NCBI GenBank assembly: GCA_023213315.1 | Contig: JAKCPI010011670.1 | Coordinates: 1 to 64,000, forward strand | DNA from: Euborellia annulipes | Taxonomy: Eukaryota > Arthropoda > Insecta > Dermaptera > Anisolabididae | Length of the DNA: 64,000 bases | Direction of reading: 5' to 3' | Part shown: piece after piece, positions 51,826 through 61,420 of the stretch | Numbering within the stretch: position 1 is the first letter of the stretch | Layout of the letters: each line of letters starts with the position of its first letter | Notes under the pieces: generated by a model | Database searches by the model: none | What the model saw: only the letters and a program-made list of their open reading frames with translations | What the model was told of the DNA's origin: nothing | Translations under genes and position numbers: made by a program

Positions 51826-52240
51826 TTTAAAAAAAGACGTTAAAATTTAAAATAATAAAACAATTGGGTGTTAAAAAGTAATGTAAAAACAATCAGCGTT
51901 AAAAAAATACTATTCTCTAAATAAAGTTAACGTCGCGTTAACATGTTGCTTTTATTTCAAAGCTATCAAAATCAAACCTTACTTTTTAGGTTAAGGACGC
52001 CATTTTTATTTTAAACACGGCGTTAAAATATTAAAGGCACCCCCTAGACATGGCATTAATTTTTAACACTATTTACTAAATGTTAACGCTTTGGCTTTAA
52101 AGTGTTTGTTTACAGAATAGCTATATGAGGCAAGGAAGTGAATAAATAGCATTTTTTAACGCTGATTGTATTTACATTACTTTTTAACACCCATTTGTTT
52201 ATTTTAAATTTTAACGTCTGTTTTTAGAGAATAGACCTGA
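51826..52240. mobile_element. TIR element, about 415 bp
   Basis: CAGGTCTATTCTTTAAAAAA, AGACGTTAAAATTTAAAATAATA, GGTGTTAAAAAGTAATGTAA, CAATCAGCGTT at the left is mirrored at 52148-52240. Arms are about 90 bp with few differences. Inside are direct repeats of GTTAACG/TTAACGC type. No clear target duplication (left CTAATAAT, right AAAAATTG). Confidence 0.65.
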
Positions 52241-52739
52241 AAAATTGTCTGAGACGAGTCGTCTTGATAGTATCAAAATTACGGCAGATGAATAAACAAA
52301 TGGTCCGTCGCATGCGGGAGGATCAAGAGAAGATGTAGATCGACGCGAAACCCACCAACGGTTGTAGTGTATTTATTCCATTTCTACCCACATTAGAGTG
52401 TTCTCTCATATATTTTAAAAATATATAGATAGATATTTATAAAATACATAAAATAAATTATTTTTAAAGATGAGTTTACCGTATTCTTAATGAGCCAGAT
52501 TTGTATTAATTGTCTGAAAAAATTGAGCCAATGAAAGGCGAGGGTACACTAGCGAGAGGGCCATCTAGGGAGGGGCTAATTTTTTATTTAAAGTGAAATA
52601 TCTCATAACCAATAATTTGGTAATATCAAAAGTTTCATAACCGGCGTAGGAAATAATTCGACCATTCCTGGAATAAAATAAAAAAAGCACATCAAAAATT
52701 GACAGAGACACACGCAGAGAATAATGAATGACAAAACAA

Positions 52740-53225
52740 AAAAAAAAACGCTTCATTCACTTTTTTTTAAGCCAATTTACTCTTTCATCTTTAATTCCTT
52801 TTTGTCAAAAAAATAAAAAAATAATAATAATAATAATTTAATAAAAATAAAAATTTTAATTCAAAAAAATAAAAATAAAAGTAGCTAAAGTTAAAAAATA
52901 AAAGGGAGAGATAAAGTAGAGTAAAAACTTGAATCCATTTATGTTTAAAGTTAAAAAAAAAAAAAAAAAAATTATCAAGATAAAAGATGGTGAAGGGGGC
53001 TGGGAGGTGAAGGGGGGTAGAAGTAAAGTAACAAATCAGTTAAACTTTTTTTTTTTTTTATTTAAAAAAAAAAAAAGAATTTCTTCTTAAAAATGATTTT
53101 AAATTCAAAAGAATATTTTTCTAAAAAAAAAAAAAATTCTCTTTTGTTTGATTTTTAAAATAAAAAAAAAAAAAAGATTAAAATTCAAAGGGTTTTTTTT
53201 TATTTTAAGTTAAAAAGCTTTTAAG
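52740..53225. repeat. low-complexity poly-A/poly-T region
   Basis: Nearly all A and T with many A8+ and T8+ runs and TAA triplets (52820-52838); one GGTGAAGGGGGCTGGGAGGT island at 52989-53022. No gene. Confidence 0.8.
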
Positions 53226-53245
53226 TGTGTCTTGTGTTTTAGACA

Positions 53246-53275
53246 GGGGTCGGCAACCTGAGAATCAAAGAGAAC
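53246..53275. repeat. single hAT-type end
   Basis: CAGGGGTCGGCAACCTGAGAA resembles the terminal repeat of many animal hAT elements. I found no partner end. Confidence 0.4.
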
Positions 53276-53444
53276 ATTTCTTGGAAATTTATTAAATACT
53301 TCCACTATCAACAAAAACATCTCTCTGAGTAAAAAAAGACAAGGAAAGATGAAAAAAAAATTCTATTTTTTGGTCTTGTTTCCTCTCTTTAACAATAAAA
53401 ATAAAAATCCTAAGGTAAAATTGAAATTCACTACTCTTTAAAAA

Positions 53445-54045
53445 AATCACCCCATGAAAATCCGTCAAGTAGTTTCAGAGTAACTGCAATTCAAAATTAA
53501 AATAAATTAAATTATTATTCTATAATTAATTATAATTAAATTCCATATTAAAAACAAAATTTGAATAAAAAAAAAATAATTATAAAATAATATTAATAAT
53601 TGAGAGATTTAATTTTTAATTCTTATTTTCTAACTATCTGACGTCATGTTTTTTTTTTTTTTTTTTGTAATGTGAAAAAAATCTGTAAATGAAATTTACG
53701 CGGCTTACGGTGTATTGGCAGAAAACGTCACGTAACAAAAGCATAAAAAATCCTAAGTTAAAATTATGAAATTCACTACACTTTAAAAAATCACCCCATA
53801 AATATCCGTCAACTAGTTTCAGAGTAAATGTAATTCAAAATTGAAATAAATTAAATTATTATTTTATAATTAATTAGATAATTTATATTAAATTCTAATT
53901 TTTATTCCATATTAAAGACCAAATTGAAATAAAATAAATCATTAATTAATTATAGAATAATAAATGAGAGATTTAATTTAATTTTTTTTTAATTCTTACT
54001 TTGTAACTACCTAACGGATTTTTATGGGATTTTTTTTTAAATTTT
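53445..54045. repeat. family E units, two reversed and one forward
   Basis: CATGAAAATCCGTCAAGTAG (53454) and CATAAATATCCGTCAACTAG (53797) are reversed; GTAACTACCTAACGGATTTTTATGGG (54004) is forward. The two reversed units share GTTTCAGAGTAAnTGnAATTCAAAATT. At 53699-53745 is a foldback-element remnant (CGCGGCTTACGGTGTATTGG, AAAACGTCACGTAACAAAA). Confidence 0.6.
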
Positions 54046-54169
54046 GTTATCCTAATATTTCTAATCTCTGCTGATCATGATGATTATGTTATAAACACTG
54101 TTTAAGTATATAACAAAACAAAATGTAAATTTAAGTTGATTATTGCACTCAATGAAACAAGAATTATAT

Positions 54170-54235
54170 TTTTTCTTCAGAGTCGAAGTTTCGGTCGCAA
54201 TTCGTGTTGCTCATCAAGACTATAGAGCTCAGATA
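54170..54235 (-). other. hammerhead-like hairpin
   Basis: On minus: CTTGATGAGCAACACGAATTGCGACCGAAACTTCGACTC: TGATGA, a perfect GCAA/TTGC stem with CACGAA loop, GACC, GAAAC. The region 54240-55200 holds a reversed SINE-A fragment at 54362-54400 (TCGCATGAGACGAGATGCGA) and otherwise AT-rich sequence. Confidence 0.35.
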
Positions 54236-55204
54236 ACAAGAACTACAGTATATTGCACCACTCACTTGCACAAACACCTAACGATTTTACAATTTCCTAG
54301 TTCTGAAGGAGGTGCTGAAAAAAAATTTATTTGACTGCGTCACATCACCTGCTACAATATAATGTCGCATGAGACGAGATGCGAACCTCTGAGAACTCTA
54401 CTATTGGCCAAATTAACCTCCATAAATGTACTGATAAAATAAAGAATTCCTCATCGTAAACACATTTAATGTAGAAATTAGAAAAAAAAATCAACGTAAT
54501 AGAATAATTCTTTTACGAGTTTATAAAACATTAAACCTTTAAGAGAGTGAAACGACACCTCTTTTTTTTTTTTTTTAATACAACTAACCTATGAGCCTTT
54601 TGATTTAAAATAAAACAACAACAACAACAAAATTAATAATTGTTTCCAATCAATTTCTTCTTGAAAATGTGAATAAAATTCTCTCTCTTTTATTTTATTT
54701 TATTTTTTAAACATAGAAATAAACGTTTTGTGAAATATGCTTTAAAAAAAAAGGGGGCACTACGTGACTTTGTTCGGGGACTAATGAAAAGTGATAGAAG
54801 GAAATTGACAAATAAAAAAAAAAAAATTAATTCATTTTATTAAAAAATATTTAAAGAGAGAATGGGAAATTAAAAAAATATAAAAACAACAGGAAAGGCT
54901 GTGTTGTAACACCAACACGGTTTGCTTATTTGAGAAAAGTAAAAATCACAAAAAATAAGAGAAAAAAAAATGTAAATTTATAAGCGCCCCTGGATCCCCC
55001 TCCAGCTAGTTTAATTTATTTACATGTCTGGTTAATTTAAGAAATTGTCTTGAATTAAAATCTAAATCCTATAATATTAAAAAGAAAAATAAAGAAAATT
55101 TAATTATATAATAATTTTTATTATTTTTCATTTGGGAGATTTAATTATTAAAATTTAAAAGGCGAAATATAAAACTTTAATGGGTTAAATTCATTTTCAG
55201 GAAT

Positions 55205-55265
55205 TTTTTAAGGCTCTGATAATGGTTCCAATCTAGAACCGAAATGTTTACTATGAGTTGAATTA
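55205..55265 (+). other. hammerhead-like hairpin
   Basis: CTCTGATAATGGTTCCAATCTAGAACCGAAATGTTTA: CTGATAAT, perfect GGTTC/GAACC stem, GAAAT (C changed), followed by ATTAATAAAGAAATTAC like other copies. Confidence 0.4.
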
Positions 55266-55861
55266 ATAAAGAAATTACATACACTATGTGTTGTTTTACC
55301 GAATCTGTAAAATTATATCATTCGCGAGATCTGTTTTTATTTTTGCTCAAAAAAAAAAAAACTTAAAACCATGTATTTCCCTCAAAATTTCGAATTTAGC
55401 AGTACTAATTGAATATTTAGGTATCTATAAGAAAATTTAAAAAAATATATATAATTTTGTTGGATTCGGTTGATTTAAATGAAAAACAAAACATAGAATC
55501 CAATGAACCGAAGTTTGGAAGTTTAATCTAAAAGATGATAAAAAAAAAAGAAGAGAGATAAATAAATTTTCTCTCCGTCCCATAAGAGAAGAGGGCATGG
55601 GGGCGGGGGGGGGATTTTAATAAAGTGAAATTCCCAGTTGTATTAAAACTCATTCGTGTTTTTAATAAACATATTTATTTATTTTGTTTTAGAATAGAGT
55701 ACCTTTCTAATGATATCCGACAATGAATTCAAGCCCCTTTGAGAATTTCGCTTTTTATATTAGACTATGATATATAACGTGAGCACATCACATAACATTT
55801 TTTTCTACTAATAAATGTGATGTGTAAAACTTGGCCGAATTTAATTAAATAAATTTTTGAT

Positions 55862-55900
55862 GATCGTTTGCTCTGAAGATGGGAACGAAACGTCGACAAC
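55862..55900 (+). other. hammerhead-like motif, short form
   Basis: GCTCTGAAGATGGGAACGAAACGTCGACAAC: CTGAAGAT, GGGAAC, GAAACGTC, close to the short form at 19032-19053. Confidence 0.35.
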
Positions 55901-55921
55901 TTTTTATTATTTTTATTTAAA

Positions 55922-56040
55922 GTCTTTTTCGGCATTGGACCTCCTTTATTTCTATTAATTGGTAGACAATTCAATTGAACGGGATGCGAACCCATGACCC
56001 ATTTACACAAGAGGCAAGAACTCTACCACTGTGACATGTT
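55922..56040 (-). mobile_element. SINE-A copy
   Basis: On minus: GTCACAGTGGTAGAGTTCTT, GCCTCTTGTGTAAATGGGTC, ATGGGTTCGCATCCCGTTC (B-box), ATTGTCTACCAATTAATAGA, GGTCCAATGCCGAAAAAG. Confidence 0.75.
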
Positions 56041-56079
56041 TGTATAAGTTTGTAAATAAACTTCAATCTTGTCTGTATA

Positions 56080-56400
56080 TTTTTACTTTCTCTTACCTCT
56101 ATATATATGTTAATATACGTATAGAGAGAGAAAGTATTGGATATATGTCGAGATTTTGATGGATATACACGTTTTGAGGTCTCCTGAATCCAAAAAAGTG
56201 GTTTTCGCGACATGGTCTGTCTATCTGTGAACAAAATATCTCAAGAACGAAAAGAGCTAGGAAGTTGAAATTTTATATTTAAGTTAGACAACCCCATGTG
56301 ACGTGACACGAAGCTTTTGAACAAAATCTACCAAAGAGTACTAGTACTTTACTGATGCAATTTTCCAGTTTTTTTCGATTTTCTTAAGTCTTCTATTTCT
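56080..56400 (+). repeat. R1 5' half
   Basis: TTTTACTTTCTCTTACCTCT palindrome, GTCGAGATTTTGATGGATAT, GTGACGTGACACGAAGCTTT, GTACTAGTACTTTACTGATG, then R1 stops after TTTTTTCGATTTTC. No expanded GT repeat in this copy. Confidence 0.75.
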
Positions 56401-56404
56401 TTTG

Positions 56405-57250
56405 TGTATTTTATATTTGGATGGATTTCATTCAAAACTTGGAGAAGGTTTTGAGTTTTTTTGTTCCTTAATTACACATAAGTTATCCACGTAATAATAA
56501 TAATAATAATAATATTCTTCTTTTTAACATTTTACATAAAAAACTTGACATACAGCCCTAAGACATCTTTCCCCTGGCCGGGTTGGCCGTCGTGGAGAGT
56601 CGCTTATAGGAAAAAAAACAACAAAAAAGTATACAAAATCAAAAATAAATAGATCATTAAAAGAAGAAGAAAAACAAAAATAAATAAATAAACAACATGT
56701 TGGTATGATGATGTTATCCACGTAATACATACCAGGTTGGACTATCTTTCTTGAAGACGTTCATGTATATAATTGATTAACAATTCAGCATTTACAGACG
56801 ATGCAGTTCCGTCTCTATTCCAACGCCCTCTTTTTGCAAGTAGTAGACAAATTGTGGCTGTAGATATTTGAGCCGTCCATTTCCAAAAGTGTCTAGTTGC
56901 CTAGGGAACACCTTTCCAGGAAATAAGAAAAACATGTATCCTATTAAACTCAAGAGTTAATGTTATCGTACCTACGTATCTAGTTAATGTTATGTTTATA
57001 AAATCTGTAAATCAATAAGAAACACAATTTACAAGGTTATTATTTTCTATATAGCATTAATAATAATAATAATAAGTTTTATTTAATCATTATGATTACA
57101 CAAAATTTCATAAATTATCCGTACACATAGAGTACATTTTAAAAAAGCTTAAGGAAAAGCAGTGGTTGTTTACCGTCTGCTTTGAGAGAGTATTTATTCA
57201 TTACATTCTCAATAACATTTCGATTATACAATAAATAAAATAAATAGATA
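56405..57250. other. unassigned stretch
   Basis: AAT triplet runs at 56492-56514 and 57058-57075. CCCCTGGCCGGGTTGGCCGT (56571) is a short GC-rich patch. No gene recognised. Confidence 0.4.
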
Positions 57251-57253
57251 TAA

Positions 57254-58015
57254 ATTTTTTTTTTTTTTTTTTTTTGGAATGGGTGCATAAGGTCCGAAGA
57301 CCTATAATGACCAATAGTCACATGCAGCCAGGAAGAAAATAAAAACAAAAGGAGAAGCATAAAGGGGAAACTCAACTGCGGGAACTGAGAAGATGCCTGT
57401 TGAGGTTAGACTTGAAAGTCTGAAGATTGTAGGTTTTGGGGAAGATAGACGCAGGGAGCTTGTTCCAATCACGGAACAAAGGAAGAATGAAATTGTTTTG
57501 TTCTGTTAGTCGTGATCTGAACAGCATAGGGATGCTGGGAAGATGCCTCTCTTGTGTTCCGTGAATATGTTGCATTGGGTGGGATAATTGATTTTCAGAT
57601 TTGTGAATTAACAGTAGTTAAATTCTTTTACTAACTCCCACTTATACCTCCAGGCTTCCGAAGCAGATTCTTCCAGCTTTCTCCAGTCCAGCCCATTTAA
57701 AAATTCTTTTAATTTTTCCCTACTCAGGGTTCTCTCCCCCAACCATCTTGTACGTATGTTGCCCAAGATTGGGCATACAGCTACGAAATGGGTCACATCC
57801 TCTCGTTCTCCCAGGTTACAAAGAGAACACCTCTGGGCACCTTGCTCAACTCCTGTTCTAAAATTAAGGTGTACTGATTCACCCCGTAGCTTAAATATCC
57901 ATTTCATATATTTTATTGGCAAATGATCGTTTATATATGAGTCTTCTCCCAATTTGAATTTTAGCTCTTTGTAGAGCAGATGAAATTCTGCGTTGTTCGC
58001 CGCTTCTATATAGTA
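57254..58015 (-). pseudogene. LINE 3' end with zinc-knuckle and C-terminal tail
   Basis: On minus, 58010-57608 encodes a segment with CSLCNLGEREDVTHFVAVCP, a C-x2-C-x9-H-x4-C knuckle typical of the C-terminus of Jockey/I/CR1-type LINE ORF2 proteins, preceded by DHLPIKYMKWIFKLR. Downstream, after stops, 57575-57372 encodes SRLTEQNNFILPLFRDWNKLPASIFPKTYNLQTFKSNLNRHL, like the C-terminal tail of CR1/Jockey-like proteins. The 3' end TAGGTCTTCGGACCTTATGC, ACCCATTCC is followed by A21 (T-run at 57256-57276). The reverse transcriptase is missing; stops show decay. Confidence 0.7.
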
Positions 58016-58236
58016 TTATAAACTGTTTTGGTGGTCCGATTGTCTGTAGGGATATACAACACGATACTTGGAAGTGAAAACGTATATATAAGCAAATATA
58101 ATACGATGACATGGAGTGTCGTGTTCTGTAAAAGCAAAACACAAACAGAGAAATAGTACGAATGAATAGGAAACACTGAAATGACACCACTGATAAGACA
58201 AATTTAGTAAAGTCCTATATAGCATTATAAACTGTT
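58008..58236. repeat. 23 bp direct repeats around ~183 bp
   Basis: TATATAGTATTATAAACTGT at 58008 and TATATAGCATTATAAACTGT at 58216, both followed by TTT, enclose sequence with no recognised family. It could be a target duplication of an unidentified insertion or part of the LINE boundary. Confidence 0.45.
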
Positions 58237-58510
58237 TTATTATTCAACTAGGCAATTTCGGAAATGTTTTTTTTGCAATTAGCGAGTTTTGGCACTGTAA
58301 ATGCAACTGGTCAATTTCATTAGGGTTCCTGTAATGTCCCCGTACTTGACTTTTAATTGTGATGTCACACTTAGAGAAACCCGGGTCCCTCATGTCACAA
58401 TTAGTAAAGTTTTGTCTAAACCCCTACCCCCCCCCCTAACACGTTACGTAATATATGGACGAACCTTTATCAAATTTTGTCAATTAGGCACTTTTGGAAA
58501 TGGACGACTC

Positions 58511-58790
58511 ATTTAGTGAAGGATGTATGGAGGCAGACAAGAAAAAGATGGTCTGAATGCTTTCATCATTCAGCTGGAAAAGTTTCGGTTCATTTATCAT
58601 GTACCTTCTATTAACACACCGATTAATTTACTGAAGAAGTATATAATATATGAATCATTAATCTATTAATCGGTGTGTTAATAGATAATAAATGAACCGA
58701 AACGTTTCCAGCTGATTGGTGAAATCATTCAGAGCATTTTTTTCTTGGCTGCCTCTGCTTCCATCAATTCTTTACTAAATAGTAGACATC
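58511..58790. mobile_element. inverted-repeat element related to the hammerhead-like group
   Basis: Arms 58511-58634 and 58661-58790 are inverted with moderate divergence: AGGCAGACAAGAAAAAG, CATTCAGCTGGAAAAGTTTCGG, CTATTAACACACCGATTAAT on the left. The right arm has AATGAACCGAAACGTTTCC, matching the GAAACGT core; the CTGANGA side is degraded (ATGATAAATGAACC). Confidence 0.55.
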
Positions 58791-59036
58791 CTCAAGCTCA
58801 AAGAGATTTGTGTTAAACATTGTTGTAAGGTCATCTATGTTTCTATATACCTATATATAGAACACATGATTTCGTCTTTTCATCTTTCTAGTGTAATCCT
58901 CTTTTTAATACATTTTCTTAAATTTTCTGACTAAAACTCTTATTCTTACTGTTCACATATTTATGTTTTTGCTTCATCATAACAAAGGCGGCCTTTTTTT
59001 CTTAAATATGGGAAATAACCTCTTTTAAAACCTGGC

Positions 59037-59258
59037 CTGGCCCTCGGGGCTTGGTGTAGGGGTTAGAGTGCTAACCTCCTATACCGAACGTCGCGGGTTC
59101 GGACCCCAGGCAGTCCGATGATTTTATTTAAGGCATTTGGATACCAAATGGCTTAAATAAGAATGCCTGGACCCCAAATAATATATATTCATAACAGTTA
59201 CCAAAGTCTTAAATGACCTAAATTGCCGAAAAGACTGTGTGAAGAATGTTATAAAAAA
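59037..59258 (+). mobile_element. SINE-B, full copy
   Basis: CGGGGCTTGGTGTAGGGGTTAG (A-box), CTAACCTCCTATACCGAACG, CGCGGGTTCGGACCCCAGGC (B-box), GATTTTATTTAAGGCATTTG, ACCAAATGGCTTAAATAAGA, and the 3' domain TTAAATGACCTAAATTGCCG, AAAAGACTGTGTG, then poly-A. Confidence 0.85.
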
Positions 59259-59299
59259 AAAAAAAAAAAACCTGACCTTGACAGTTGACATTTTGGCGC

Positions 59300-59530
59300 C
59301 CGACGAGTTGCGTCATCACTATCAACATACTCTTTGATGAAATATGATTTCTCTCCACAATCGTTGAGGTTAAGTGATGCCAAGCGCGGCGAAAGCCCGG
59401 GATTGGTGACCCTGAGCAATCAGCGTGTGGAACGGCCCCCCGGTTGCCATCGGTACTTGTAATTAAAATTTATATAATAAATAAATAACCCCTAAATGGC
59501 CTCTGTTGCCGAAAAGGGTTAAAAAATAAA
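59300..59530 (+). mobile_element. SINE with a possible 5S-rRNA-like head
   Basis: CGTTGAGGTTAAGTGATGCC, AAGCGCGG, GGGATTGGTGACC (59363-59413) recall the GTTAAGC, GGGCGCGG and GGGNGACC blocks of the 5S rRNA internal promoter in the right order. The element ends with the SINE 3' domain: AACCCCTAAATGGCCTCTGT, TGCCGAAAAGGGTTAAA, where ACCCCT and AAGGGTT pair. The 5S match is loose, so the head assignment is tentative; the tail assignment is firm. Confidence 0.4.
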
Positions 59531-59548
59531 TAAAAAAATGATTACTCT

Positions 59549-60238
59549 TTTTTACTTTCTCTTACCTATGTATATATGTAATATATATAGAGAGAAAGTA
59601 TTGGATTCATGTCAAAAATTCGATGTCGAGATTTTGATGGATCTTCACGTTTTGAGGTCCCCTGAATCCAAAAAGTGGTTTTCGCGACATGGTCTGTCTG
59701 TGTGTGGGTGGGTGTGTGGGTGTGTGGGTGTGTGGGTGTGTGTGTGTTCAATTTTAAGCATGAAGGAATTGAGCTATGAGGTTGAAATTTTATATTTAAG
59801 TTAAACACCCCCGGGACCGGAAAATAAGCTTTTAATCAAAATCGGCCAAAGTGTACTAGTACTTTACTGATGTACTTTTTCAGTTTTTTTCGATTTTCTC
59901 AAAATTTGCTCCAACGATTTTTTTTAAAATTCAAAAATCAATTATTTTTTAGATGCTCTTTAAAATGTATATTCTCATTTTGCGATTGAAATCTTCTGAA
60001 GACCACTTTACTCTTGTATTTCATAGGGAAGGATAGGAGAAATGGTTGCCATGGTATCAAAATATAAATATTTTCCCATACTTATAAATTTTACATCTTG
60101 AATTCAATTGTACCCTACTGTCGGAAACTAAATACATGTCGACACGAAAATCTGGTGTGACAAGCACAGTGCACAACTTTCGATTACCGAAGGTAAGAGA
60201 AAGTTGTGTGCTGTGCGCCAGTCACACCAGATTTTTTT
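59549..60238 (+). repeat. R1, near-complete copy
   Basis: Very close to 10373-11060 in length and order, including GGATCTTCACGTTTTGAGG, GGTGTGTGGGTGTG repeats (59703-59748), CCCCGGGACCGGAAAATAAG, TTGCCATGGTATCAAAATAT and the 3' palindrome (60150-60236). Open frames on both strands over the GT tract are repeat translation. Confidence 0.85.
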
Positions 60239-60239
60239 A

Positions 60240-60675
60240 TATTCTTTTATTTTTTTAAACATTTTTTTCCATTTATTAAATATTAAATTTATTAAATTTA
60301 TATTTATACATATCTATTCGTCCATCTTTTTCGTCATCAAAGATTTTTTGAATATTTTTTATCCCTTTGACCGTTTTTTTTTCCATTGTTTTAGTTAGCC
60401 TAAGTCATAAAAACACGGCCCCCCCCCGGGTCTGGGGGCAAAGCCTTTCGTTTCGCTCCCTCTTTTAGCTAATAGTTTCTAATAAATTAGCTAGATATTT
60501 ATTTATTTGGTTGTTGAGAGTTTCATAATTCATCTTAAAGGGCAATTCTCTTTGAAAAATTAATATAAGGCTGGAGATGATGTTGGAGGAGTGGAAGGAG
60601 GGGGGGATGAAAAGCCTTCATTCATTTTATCTCCATTTCTCTTTTACACGTTCAAAAAAAAAAAAAAACTAATAT
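60240..60675. other. unassigned stretch
   Basis: AT-rich, with CCCCCCCCGGGTCTGGGGGC at 60420-60440 and an A14 run near 60654. No gene recognised. Confidence 0.4.
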
Positions 60676-60681
60676 TCCTGT

Positions 60682-60808
60682 AAATAAATAGACACCGTCT
60701 CTATTTAATTAACTTGATTGGGTAGCCAATTCAATCGAAATGAATGAGACCGAATACGAACCCATGACCCACTAGCACAAGATGCAAGAACTCTAGCACT
60801 GTATTTTT
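60682..60808 (-). mobile_element. SINE-A copy
   Basis: On minus: TACAGTGCTAGAGTTCTTGC, ATCTTGTGCTAGTGGGTCAT, GGGTTCGTATTCGGTCTC (B-box), TTGGCTACCCAATCAAG. Confidence 0.7.
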
Positions 60809-60814
60809 TTTTTT

Positions 60815-61415
60815 CTCTTTTTAATTATATTAATGGAAAATTGGTCAAACAGACAGACATGTATATATATAAATTAGAGTGTAAATCGGCTAAAGAAAGA
60901 AGACTTATGTGTGTAGGCTTTAAATAGTGACCAGAGAAGAGATTTACACCCTCAAAGGGCCCATTTGCTTCCTTGTTCGATATTCCTTTTTTGTTTTATC
61001 AGGGAGAGAGAATGTGCATATCTTATTCGGCAGCTGTCAAGTGAGAGTGAGAGTTATTTTTTTTTCTTTCGCTACAATCCCTTGAAATAAATTCTCTGGT
61101 TGACCAGATCTCCACTTTTTTTTTTTCTTTTTTTAATTAAACTTCTGGCGAAACAAATCGTATTCACATCTTCAATCACAGATACCAAAAGAAAGAGAGA
61201 GAGGGATATATTATCCTTTTTTTTTTGAGATTAGTTATCAGCTATTTATCTTATCAGAAAATAAAGAATTATAATATAAATAAATTTTCTTTATTTAACA
61301 TAATCGATACAATATTCTATCTTTATTGTGGAAGAAAATATACTTTTGTAGAAATAATGTTTAAAAATTTATCTTATGGCCGGTTGTTTGATGTATGTGT
61401 AGTTAGTGGAGTCTC
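60815..61415. other. unassigned stretch
   Basis: CAAACAGACAGACATGTATATATATAAATTAGA (60848) recalls the family D tail. GA and poly-T runs follow. The 75-codon open frame from 61225 runs into the next element's end and is not supported. Confidence 0.4.
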
Positions 61416-61420
61416 TGTTA

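Noticed and set aside
57139..57375. Minus-strand frame with a hydrophobic start and HVTIGHYRSSDLMHPF
   Set aside because: It runs through the LINE 3' untranslated end and the poly-A tail, so it is not a separate gene.
560..60808. tRNA-like heads with good A- and B-boxes could be called as tRNA genes
   Set aside because: They lack complete cloverleaf folds and acceptor stems, occur in many diverged copies, and continue into the same non-tRNA tails. They are SINE heads.
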